Positions 1-6,120 of a DNA stretch of 7,147 nucleotides are shown here, one piece after another. The position numbers were made by a program, and so were the translations under genes. How positions within the stretch are numbered: the first letter of the stretch is position 1; the number at the start of each line of letters is the position of its first letter. This stretch comes from Flavobacteriaceae bacterium (GTDB lineage: Bacteria; Bacteroidota; Bacteroidia; Flavobacteriales; Flavobacteriaceae): NCBI GenBank assembly GCA_947458575.1, contig CANHBE010000135.1, positions 1 through 7,147 on the forward strand, in the 5' to 3' direction. The notes below the pieces were generated by a model. That model searched no databases. It worked only from the letters and a program-made list of their open reading frames with translations, and had not been told where the DNA came from.

Positions 1-453
1 AATTTTATCAACATAATTCACCCCAATTTGTTTCAAAATTTTAGGGGTTGACTCAGGAGCAACTCGATAAAGAACCGTAAGGTCGATGACTACCTCTAAT
101 CCATCATTTGACAACACTCGAATAGCATCATCGCCTTCTTGATCACCTTCTGCATGGATGGCAGACATCGTGTAATTTTGAGTCTGAATATCAAAATCTG
201 TCACCGTGAGTAAGGGATTGATTACATGTAATCCACTTTCTAAAATATCCGATTGCACGCGACCGTAAAGCGATTTCACTCCCACTTTCCCGGCATCAAT
301 CTGAATAAATGCAGCCGACAATACGCCAATTACGACAAGAACAAAACCAATAACTTTGAGTGGCTTTGCCAATTTGTACATCGGGTTATTAGGATTTGTT
401 GAAGTTAAACTTACAAGGAGAACAATTACTCCAAAAACAATAAGTAGTATCAT
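1..453 (-). CDS. Prohibitin-like SPFH/band 7 membrane protein, N-terminal part
   Basis: This is the N-terminal 151 residues of a protein that runs off the left edge of the window. It opens with a hydrophobic stretch (about residues 2-16) and a second one (about 33-50), so it is probably anchored in the inner membrane. An SPFH domain follows. Prohibitin-like features are the 'AGKVGVKSLYGRV' segment (54-66), 'SGLHVINP' (73-80), a 'DFDIQTQNYTM' strand (86-96), 'LSNDGLEVVIDLTVLYRV' (114-131) and 'IGVNYVDKI' (143-151). Family members form large membrane-bound ring assemblies that scaffold microdomains or modulate membrane proteases. The exact role here is unknown. The ATG at 453 is preceded by an A-run without a Shine-Dalgarno, as is usual in Bacteroidota. 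The gene lies 69 bp downstream of the MATE gene on the same strand. I see no clear promoter or terminator in that gap (454-522), so co-transcription is possible. Confidence 0.88.
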   Translation of the reverse strand, partial: MILLIVFGVIVLLVSLTSTNPNNPMYKLAKPLKVIGFVLVVIGVLSAAFIQIDAGKVGVKSLYGRVQSDILESGLHVINPLLTVTDFDIQTQNYTMSAIHAEGDQEGDDAIRVLSNDGLEVVIDLTVLYRVAPESTPKILKQIGVNYVDKI

Positions 454-522
454 TTCATTTTTTTTTACATGTGGCTCTTATACGCGCGAATATGGGAGAA
501 GTTACATTGGTGGAGGTTTTAT

Positions 523-1905
523 TTACTCCTTTTGATTTTCGATCAGTAACCTATTGCTCAAACGCTCAAAGCGAATATACAAAAACAGGGCAGCTGCTGT
601 AAGTCCGGCTAGCAAACCAATCCAAATTCCTGTCGCTTTCAACTCTGTATAGAGTCCTAAATAAAAGGAAATAGGAAAACCGATGACCCAATAGGCAACA
701 AATGTAATATACATCGGAACTTTCACATCTTGTAATCCCCGCAAAGCACCGAGCACTACAACTTGAATACCGTCAGAAATTTGAAAAACCGCTGCAACCA
801 ATAACAACTGCGCAGCAATTGCGATGACTTCTGTATTATCAGCAATTTGCAACGAATTATCCATGTCGAGAAATAATTGTGGCAGGACCTGATGCAGCGC
901 GACAAAGAGAATAGCAAAAATAATTTCCAAAAAAACAACAAGAAGAAATATTGATCGGGCTACAATGATAAGATTTTTGTAATCGTTGAGTCCTTTTTGA
1001 TTGCTCACCCTAATCATCGCAGTCACATTCAAACCCATTGCGAACATAAACGTCGTTGTCGCCAAAGTTAACGCAATCTGATTGGCAGCCTGACTGGTTT
1101 TTCCTATGGTTCCCGATAGCCATATCGCAGCCGTAAAAAGCGTTACTTCAAATAACATTTGCATAGCCGAAGGCAATCCCAAATTGACAATATGTCTGAG
1201 CATCTTCTTACGTATTTTTGTAAAACTAATTTTACCGAAATACACCTTCAGTTTCTCATTGTGTTTCATAAGATAGTGCATAAATACAACCATCATTATT
1301 CGGGATATCACAGTTCCCAATGCGGCACCTAGCACATCAAGTTTAGGAAAAAACCAAACGCCATAAATCAATACATAATTGAAAAAAATATGAACGACAT
1401 TCGCCAAGAATATGGCATACATGGAGTATTTGGTCAATGACAAGCCATCTGCAAATTGCTTGTATCCTTGAAAAATAATCACGGGAATCAAGGAAAATGC
1501 AACCCAATCGATATAGGGTGACGCGATAGCAACGACCGATGCGGGTTGGTGCATCAAGTTCATGATTGGCTTAGCCATGACAATCAACATAAACAATACA
1601 ATCCCGATTAGTGTGCACAGCAATAACCCATGGTGAAACACGGAACGGATTTTTGAAGTGTCATTTTCAGCATCTGCCTCAGCAATTATGGGGGTTATCG
1701 CCGTAGAGAAACCAATCCCAATTGACATACCGATAAAGATGAAACTATTTCCCAACGAAACTGCTGCTAATTCTGTTGAACCCAAGTTCCCCACCATGAT
1801 ATTGTCAACAATACCAATTAAGGTGTGACCCAACATTCCCAAAATAACTGGGTAAGCCAGTTTGATGTTGTACGGAAACTCTTTGATGTAGGCAGAAAAA
1901 TTCAA
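523..1905 (-). CDS. MATE family multidrug efflux transporter
   Basis: This is a complete inner-membrane transporter of the MATE family, which exports drugs or metabolites in exchange for H+ or Na+. From the chosen start it has 460 residues, the usual MATE length, and is hydrophobic throughout with a pattern consistent with about 12 membrane helices. The first-helix signature 'GHTLIGIVDNIMVGNLGSTE' (26-45) is typical and contains the conserved acidic residue D34. 'FQGYKQFADGLSLTKY' and, in the second half, 'GLPSAMQMLFEV' are also family-like. The open frame reaches a TTG at 1959, but the start was set at the TTG at 1905. The protein then begins with the family-like N-terminus MNFSAYIKEF, and a promoter-like box (1921-1929) lies inside the longer frame. 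No ATG is available upstream of the first helix. The substrate cannot be told from sequence. The gene diverges from the secreted-protein pair and precedes the SPFH gene. Confidence 0.93.
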   Translation of the reverse strand: MNFSAYIKEFPYNIKLAYPVILGMLGHTLIGIVDNIMVGNLGSTELAAVSLGNSFIFIGMSIGIGFSTAITPIIAEADAENDTSKIRSVFHHGLLLCTLIGIVLFMLIVMAKPIMNLMHQPASVVAIASPYIDWVAFSLIPVIIFQGYKQFADGLSLTKYSMYAIFLANVVHIFFNYVLIYGVWFFPKLDVLGAALGTVISRIMMVVFMHYLMKHNEKLKVYFGKISFTKIRKKMLRHIVNLGLPSAMQMLFEVTLFTAAIWLSGTIGKTSQAANQIALTLATTTFMFAMGLNVTAMIRVSNQKGLNDYKNLIIVARSIFLLVVFLEIIFAILFVALHQVLPQLFLDMDNSLQIADNTEVIAIAAQLLLVAAVFQISDGIQVVVLGALRGLQDVKVPMYITFVAYWVIGFPISFYLGLYTELKATGIWIGLLAGLTAAALFLYIRFERLSNRLLIENQKE

Positions 1906-1920
1906 ATCGTAACTTTTTTG

Positions 1921-1929
1921 GCGAAAGTA
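1921..1929 (-). promoter_or_regulatory. Candidate Bacteroidota -7 promoter box for the MATE gene
   Basis: On the minus strand this reads TACTTTCGC, close to the Bacteroidota -7 element TAnnTTTG. It sits 15 bases upstream of the TTG at 1905 and would give a very short leader. No well-placed TTG (-33 element) was found; the nearest lies 27 bases upstream, which is too far. The match supports starting the MATE gene at 1905 rather than 1959. It is a motif match only. Confidence 0.4.
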
Positions 1930-1981
1930 CGTCAGATAAAACTTTCTACCGCTAAACAATTCTTAATTAATGCAAAATATC

Positions 1982-1989
1982 TACTTTTA
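1982..1989 (+). promoter_or_regulatory. Candidate -7 promoter box for the tandem secreted-protein genes
   Basis: The sequence TACTTTTA resembles the Bacteroidota -7 element TAnnTTTG and lies 23 bases before the ATG at 2013. No convincing -33 TTG is present upstream. It would drive both 2013-3071 and the closely following 3083-4105. Two adjacent copies of ATTCAAAA (1994-2009) fill the leader in place of a Shine-Dalgarno. Confidence 0.3.
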
Positions 1990-2012
1990 CAACATTCAAA
2001 AATTCAAAATTT

Positions 2013-3071
2013 ATGTCGAAAAAACTACTTATTATCACTGCTCTTTTCTTTGCTAGTTTTGTAAATGGACAAAATATATTCCGCGATGATTTTTCAACAT
2101 ACATTGTAAATCAAGAACTTAGTGGTCAAGGTTTATGGTCAAACAGCCCAATAGCACCTAATGTGGGGATTGGTGCATGTGTACCATTAAGTGGAACACA
2201 ACCTTGTACGGGAGCTAAAGTTGTTATTCAACCGATTGATTTCCTCAATTATGGATTTGCAGATACGAGTATCGTTCTCGGTCCTGTTCAAGATGGTGTT
2301 GCCAGAGCCATAACACCAATAGTAACCGACGGCAACCTATATGTAGGCTTGGTCTTGAAGATTACAACTGCACCTACCAATGCAGCATCTCCGGTAGATT
2401 TTTTGCGAATAATAAATAGTGACGCAACACAAGTAACCTGCAGACTCTTAGTGCGTGACACAGGATTTGGGTACAATGTTGGAATCCGCAAAGGGGCATC
2501 AAGCAACTTGACTGTTTATCCGGGAGATGTTCTCAACTATGGAGAGAATGTTCTAGTAATCCTCAAATATTCTCATGGAAGTGGTCCCGACGATGATATT
2601 TTGAGCATTTATCTTAATCCAAATTTTGCCGATGGAGAACCTGCAAATCCCAATGGCATTACCAATTCAGGGTTTGACCAAAGCGGTGCGATTGATCGGC
2701 TTGCTTTCAGAATGAACTTCAACGTTGCGACTTCAATGCCTACCGGATTTATTGGACTTGTAAGTACTTCTACCACATGGCAAGGTTTAGCTTTTCCGCA
2801 ACTAGCTTTGGATGAGTTCAATCAAAAAGATTTCACTGTATCCAGTGTAGTTGAAAATAATCAATTGCAAATTAACTCCAAGAATAGCATCGATCAGTTG
2901 CAAATGAAATTGTACACCGCAACCGGAGCAATACTGGAAGATCAGAAGATTGACATTTTAGCCGGAAATTCTGTTTTTCAATGTAACTCAAAACTAAGTA
3001 GTGGTCTTTATATTCTTCAAATAACGAAGGCAAATGGCGAAAAAACCAGCTTCAAAATAATCTCTAAATAA
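2013..3071 (+). CDS. Secreted beta-rich protein with T9SS-type C-terminal tail (paralogue 1)
   Basis: This 352-residue protein is predicted to be exported; its molecular function is not recognised. Residues 1-19 form a Sec signal peptide (KK, a hydrophobic core, then a VNG/Q junction). The body (about 20-265) is rich in predicted beta strands and Gly/Asn/Asp/Ser. Blocks such as 'GNLYVGLVLKIT', 'LVILKYSHGSGPDDD' and 'MPTGFIGLV...TWQGLAF' suggest a jelly-roll or LamG-like sandwich, but that fold is an inference. The tail (about 278-352), with 'MKLYTATGAILEDQ' and 'LSSGLYILQITKANGEKTSF' and ending KIISK, resembles a T9SS type A sorting domain. It lacks the usual YPNP motif at its start. Cysteines at 56 and 65 could form a small disulfide loop absent from the neighbour. 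The next gene, a clear paralogue, starts 11 bases after the stop, so the two probably share a transcript. Confidence 0.85.
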   Translation: MSKKLLIITALFFASFVNGQNIFRDDFSTYIVNQELSGQGLWSNSPIAPNVGIGACVPLSGTQPCTGAKVVIQPIDFLNYGFADTSIVLGPVQDGVARAITPIVTDGNLYVGLVLKITTAPTNAASPVDFLRIINSDATQVTCRLLVRDTGFGYNVGIRKGASSNLTVYPGDVLNYGENVLVILKYSHGSGPDDDILSIYLNPNFADGEPANPNGITNSGFDQSGAIDRLAFRMNFNVATSMPTGFIGLVSTSTTWQGLAFPQLALDEFNQKDFTVSSVVENNQLQINSKNSIDQLQMKLYTATGAILEDQKIDILAGNSVFQCNSKLSSGLYILQITKANGEKTSFKIISK

Positions 3072-3082
3072 TTTACAAAAGA

Positions 3083-4105
3083 ATGAAATCTAAATGCATC
3101 TTACTAGCCTTACTTGTGACTTCGATTACTCAAGCGCAAAACATTTTTCAAGATAGTTTTTCTGCTTACAATAGTGGAGTCGATTTGAATTCACAAGGCA
3201 CTTGGTCAAACAATTCATCAAATCCTGGCGGATTAGGTCCTGCTATTGGTGTATTTCCAAATAATGCAGATGTTTTGGCAACTCCTGTCGCTTATGCGGA
3301 CTACGGAAGCAGCGTTAACTCGGTCAAAATAAGCCCGGACTCTGATGGTTGTGGCACAGCTTTTCCTGCTGTGACGTCTGGCAATTTATATGTTGGATTT
3401 GTCTTGAATTTAACTAACGCACAAGCTAACAACAATAGCGATTTCTTCAGAATAATGAGTGGTGGGAATTTTAACACAACATTTCGCGTGTATGCAACAC
3501 CTGCTCCGGGCGCTTTTTTTCTCGGTGTGAGCAAAGGAGCCAACGGAAATCAAATCAATTTTACTTCTAATGCTCTTAGCTATGCTCAAGATCATTTGAT
3601 TATTATAAAATATACACAAGGATCGGGTAACAATGACGATCTAATTTCTGTTTTTGTAGACCCTGATTTTGCGATGGGCGAACCGAGCACTGCGACAATC
3701 ACCAATAATATAGGTCTTGATCAAGCCGGTAATCTAGATCGCTTGTGCTTTCGTCAAAATTGGACGAACGGCATGCCAACCGGACACGCCGGACTACTCA
3801 GTTTAGCACTAACATGGTCAGATTTGGCTTTTTCACTGAGTAACGTGACATTTGACAGCAATTCAGTTTTGGTTTCAAGTGAAAATGCAAAAGATGGTGA
3901 ACTGACGATTCTATCGAATGTCGCTCTTAACAACGCTTCATTAAAGATATTTTCAATAAATGGCGTCGCAATTGAAAACAAAACGATTTCAATCAACGCT
4001 TCGTCAAATGTAATTGCAATCAATCCGATTCAAGCTACGGGTTATTACATCATCGAACTCACTGCAAATGGTAAAAGATTCACACAAAAAATAAAAGTGA
4101 ATTAA
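3083..4105 (+). CDS. Secreted beta-rich protein with T9SS-type C-terminal tail (paralogue 2)
   Basis: This 340-residue protein is a paralogue of the one just upstream along its whole length. Shared blocks, in order, include 'QNIFQDSFSAY' after the signal peptide, 'LNSQGTWSN', 'SGNLYVGFVLNLT', 'SDFFRIM', 'GVSKGANGN', 'IIIKYTQGSGNNDDLISVF', 'DFAMGEP', 'GLDQAGNLDRLCFRQN' and 'MPTGHAGLL...TWSDLAF'. The signal peptide covers about residues 1-18 (cleavage near TQA/Q). The C-terminal 70 residues ('LKIFSINGVAIENK', 'ATGYYIIELTANGKRFTQKIKVN') look like a divergent T9SS type A tail, again without YPNP. The export route is T9SS by inference. No catalytic motif was recognised; a carbohydrate-binding or surface-structural role is possible but unproven. 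The ATG follows an A-rich spacer with no Shine-Dalgarno. A strong terminator follows the stop by about 10 bases and should end the two-gene unit. Confidence 0.85.
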   Translation: MKSKCILLALLVTSITQAQNIFQDSFSAYNSGVDLNSQGTWSNNSSNPGGLGPAIGVFPNNADVLATPVAYADYGSSVNSVKISPDSDGCGTAFPAVTSGNLYVGFVLNLTNAQANNNSDFFRIMSGGNFNTTFRVYATPAPGAFFLGVSKGANGNQINFTSNALSYAQDHLIIIKYTQGSGNNDDLISVFVDPDFAMGEPSTATITNNIGLDQAGNLDRLCFRQNWTNGMPTGHAGLLSLALTWSDLAFSLSNVTFDSNSVLVSSENAKDGELTILSNVALNNASLKIFSINGVAIENKTISINASSNVIAINPIQATGYYIIELTANGKRFTQKIKVN

Positions 4106-4114
4106 TAAAATTAG

Positions 4115-4142
4115 AAAAGGCTCTATCACTAGAGCCTTTTTT
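4115..4142. terminator. Bidirectional intrinsic terminator between convergent genes
   Basis: The arms AAAAGGCTCTA (4115-4125) and TAGAGCCTTTT (4130-4140) pair perfectly over 11 bp around a 4-base TCAC loop. T-tracts follow on both strands: six T's on the plus strand and TTTTCTAATTTT on the minus. It should terminate the secreted-protein pair from the left and the PPK2 gene from the right. The PPK2 stop codon (4141-4143) directly abuts the hairpin. Confidence 0.92.
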
Positions 4143-5016
4143 ATTCTAATGCTTTGCGGTATATTTCCAAATTCGCCTTTACTTTCTCATCTAAATCAGG
4201 CTCTTTGATGTCTGTATATTTTTGTAATTCTTCCCAAATAATTTTTGCCACAATATAACGCGCCATTTCTTTATCATCAGCCGGTATCACAAACCAAGGC
4301 GCATGTGGTTTTGACGTTTTGATAATCGCTTCCTCGTAATATTTCATATAATCATCCCAACGCTCGCGCTCTTTAAGGTCGCCGGGAGAAAACTTCCAAT
4401 GGTGTTCTTCGTTTTCCAATCGACGTAACAATCGCTGTCTTTGCTCTTCTTTACTCATATGGAAATAAAACTTCAATACAATGGTGCCATTCTCGGTTAA
4501 ATGCTTCTCAAAATGATTAATCTGATCAAAGCGCTTTTCCCAGAAATCAGGTCCGATTTGTTCCACTTTCTCGATTCCCGGCAAATTTTCATTCAAAATA
4601 TACTCCGGATGAACTCTAGTCACCAGTACATTCTCATAATGTGTTCTATTAAAAACCGCAAACTTGCCTTTCTCGGGCAAAGCCAAATAATGACGCCACA
4701 AATAATCATGCTCCAACTCCGTCGAATTCGGCGTCTTAAAACTGTGCACTACAACACCACGCGGATTAAACTCCTTAAAAACTTCTCGAATCAAACTATC
4801 CTTTCCGGAAGTGTCCATACCTTGCAAGCAAATCAAAACGCCATAGCGATTATGCGCATACATTACATCTTGTAAATCACTGAGCTTCTCTTGAATCTTA
4901 TCCAATTTGGCTTCCTTTTCATCTGAATCTGCGTCAATTTGCAAACGGGTTGGAAATTGTTCTAATGCTACGGACGACATTATTCTAAAGTCATCAGGTT
5001 TAATTGATTTCATCAT
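4141..5016 (-). CDS. ppk2: Polyphosphate kinase 2 family protein (polyphosphate:nucleotide phosphotransferase)
   Basis: This cytosolic enzyme of 291 residues transfers phosphate between polyphosphate and nucleotides; PPK2 enzymes phosphorylate NDPs or NMPs with polyphosphate as donor. Visible hallmarks are the Walker A-like loop GMDTSGKD (66-73), the 'FNRTHYENVLVTRVHPEY' Walker B/substrate segment (122-139) and an Arg-rich lid region (about 193-220, with 'RQRLLRRLE' and 'WKFSPGDLKERERW'). 'PWFVIPADDKEMARYIVAKI' (240-259) is typical of the C-terminal end. The overall pattern is closest to PPK2 class III, but substrate preference (AMP, ADP or both) cannot be settled here. The open frame extends to a TTG at 5103. 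That extension runs through an inverted repeat and is unlike the family, so the ATG at 5016 was chosen; the ATG at 5013 is equally possible. The gene converges on the secreted pair across a shared terminator and diverges from the propeller gene. Confidence 0.94.
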   Translation of the reverse strand: MMKSIKPDDFRIMSSVALEQFPTRLQIDADSDEKEAKLDKIQEKLSDLQDVMYAHNRYGVLICLQGMDTSGKDSLIREVFKEFNPRGVVVHSFKTPNSTELEHDYLWRHYLALPEKGKFAVFNRTHYENVLVTRVHPEYILNENLPGIEKVEQIGPDFWEKRFDQINHFEKHLTENGTIVLKFYFHMSKEEQRQRLLRRLENEEHHWKFSPGDLKERERWDDYMKYYEEAIIKTSKPHAPWFVIPADDKEMARYIVAKIIWEELQKYTDIKEPDLDEKVKANLEIYRKALE

Positions 5017-5031
5017 TCTGCGTTTGTTTGA

Positions 5032-5040
5032 GTAAATATA
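5032..5040 (-). promoter_or_regulatory. Candidate -7 promoter box for the PPK2 gene
   Basis: On the minus strand this reads TATATTTAC, near the Bacteroidota -7 consensus TAnnTTTG, and lies 15 bases before the ATG at 5016. No -33 TTG at a suitable distance is visible. Its place just upstream of the chosen ATG argues against the longer TTG-initiated frame. It is a motif match only. Confidence 0.35.
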
Positions 5041-5077
5041 ATTATTTTTAGGAGCTATTTCCAGCTGTCCGCTGTAT

Positions 5078-5126
5078 CTTTTTCTAAACCTTTCAGAGTT
5101 CAAAACGCTGAAAGGGTTAGAAAAAG
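5078..5126. repeat. Long inverted repeat (hairpin) in the divergent PPK2/propeller intergenic region
   Basis: The arms at 5078-5096 and 5108-5126 pair in 18 of 19 positions, with a single A/G mismatch (5088/5116), around an 11-base loop. The right arm ends in AAAAAG and is followed by GGATGCCGC, not by a T-tract, so on the plus strand it does not look like a terminator. On the minus strand the arm ends in AAAAAG followed by ATACAGC, again without a U-tract. It may be a structured leader or small RNA, a regulator site, or an interspersed repeat. It lies between two divergently transcribed genes, where a terminator would not be expected. Confidence 0.7.
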
Positions 5127-5173
5127 GATGCCGCTTCCATCTGGGCTAGGACTCATCATAACCATCTGACCTT

Positions 5174-6007
5174 ATGCAACAATTTACGCTTGAAATCTTA
5201 TGTCAAATCATCGGAATCGGTTCTGCATCGGGCATCTTACTGAAAGATAACAAACTCTATCTCATTTCCGACAATGCCAGTTTTTTGTATGAATATCGAC
5301 TCGACTCCAAAATACTTAATAAAAATCGCTTGTTCGAAAATGAGATCACCGAGAATATTCCAAAAATTCAAAAACCGGATTTAGAAGCTATCGCCAATTT
5401 TGGGGACGATTTCTATATCGTAGGTTCAGGATCAACCGAAAAAAGAAACAAAATGTTTCGCTTCAACGCTGTTACGAAAAAAGTCGACACGATCGATTTG
5501 ACTAATTTGTACTTATCGATGCAGCGTTTCGGGAATATCAAGTCAGAAGATTTTAATATAGAAGGTCTGGTCTACAACGGCGATCAGTGGTTCTTTTTTC
5601 AACGAGGTAACAACGGAAGCGGTAAGAACGGCCTTTTTACCGTGAGCAGCAAGGATATGGAAAACGAATTCAACATCCTTTACAACAGCTACAAACTTCC
5701 AAAAATAAAAGGTGTGCAAGCCACTTTTACCGACGCCATTTTAGTGGATGGGTTACTTTATTTTCTGGCGACCGCCGAGGACACCGACTCCGCTTATGAC
5801 GACGGACAAGTTTTAGGTAGCTTAATTGGTACTATTGATTTAAAAACGATGAAAATAGTCTTTAGTAAAAAGATTTCATCCACTCATAAATTTGAGGGAA
5901 TAACTTTATACAAAAACACCAACGAAAGCCTTGAATTCTTACTTTGCGAAGATAATGATACTGAAAAACTGGAATCAACTATTTACAAATTGACCCTTCA
6001 GAAATAA
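5174..6007 (+). CDS. Cytosolic beta-propeller-like protein, possibly DUF6929/esterase-like phytase-type
   Basis: This 277-residue protein has no signal peptide or membrane helix, so it is probably cytosolic. It shows a propeller-like repetition of short beta blades: 'SGILLKDNKLYLISDN' (19-34), 'LEAIANFGDDFYIVGSGST' (70-88), 'NIEGLVYNGDQWFFFQRGN' (128-146), 'FTDAILVDGLLYFLATAEDT' (185-204) and 'HKFEGITLYKNTNESLEFL' (238-256). The repeated 'EAI/EGL/EGI' acidic positions and the clusters 'AEDTDSAYDDGQVLGS' (201-216) and 'CEDND' (258-262) are likely metal- or ligand-binding loops. I recall similar proteins in Bacteroidota annotated as DUF6929 and related to the esterase-like-phytase propellers, but this was not checked by search. 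No activity is established. It diverges from the PPK2 gene; a shared phosphorus-related role would be speculation. The ATG at 5174 is the only sensible start, and no clear -7 box was seen upstream. Confidence 0.8.
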   Translation: MQQFTLEILCQIIGIGSASGILLKDNKLYLISDNASFLYEYRLDSKILNKNRLFENEITENIPKIQKPDLEAIANFGDDFYIVGSGSTEKRNKMFRFNAVTKKVDTIDLTNLYLSMQRFGNIKSEDFNIEGLVYNGDQWFFFQRGNNGSGKNGLFTVSSKDMENEFNILYNSYKLPKIKGVQATFTDAILVDGLLYFLATAEDTDSAYDDGQVLGSLIGTIDLKTMKIVFSKKISSTHKFEGITLYKNTNESLEFLLCEDNDTEKLESTIYKLTLQK

Positions 6008-6084
6008 GGGATTCTTGCTTGTTATAAATCAAGTTGACACTGCCAATTTGCTTCCGATGATATCGTGCAATTGTATAAAGTTAA

Positions 6085-6106
6085 TGTATCATCGTTACGA
6101 TGAACA
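6085..6106. other. Small hairpin in the convergent intergenic region
   Basis: TCATCG (6089-6094) and CGATGA (6098-6103) pair perfectly around TTA. Three further pairs (TGT/ACA) extend the stem if A6088 is bulged. It lies between the ends of two convergent genes (6007 and 6121). Neither side has a proper T-tract. It could be a weak terminator or a transcript-stabilising hairpin. A second very AT-rich stem (6108-6124) followed by TTTTT may help terminate plus-strand transcripts, but its stem has only two G-C pairs. Confidence 0.4.
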
Positions 6107-6120
6107 ACTAAGAAAAAGTT

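Noticed and set aside
479..492. Near-palindrome centred on CGCGCG between the MATE and SPFH genes
   Set aside because: It is too short and imperfect to call an operator, with no second copy in the window.
1994..2009. Two tandem copies of ATTCAAAA before the ATG at 2013
   Set aside because: An 8-base AT-rich repeat is expected by chance in A-rich Bacteroidota leaders; noted only as leader composition.
1825..2064. Plus-strand open frame of 79 codons across the MATE start and the start of the first secreted protein
   Set aside because: It overlaps two well-supported genes in other frames and has no recognisable domain; it is a shadow frame.
5017..5103. N-terminal extension of the PPK2 frame up to a TTG at 5103
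   Set aside because: The extra 29 residues do not resemble PPK2 N-termini, they run through one arm of the inverted repeat, and a promoter-like box lies at 5032-5040. The ATG at 5016 or 5013 fits the family.
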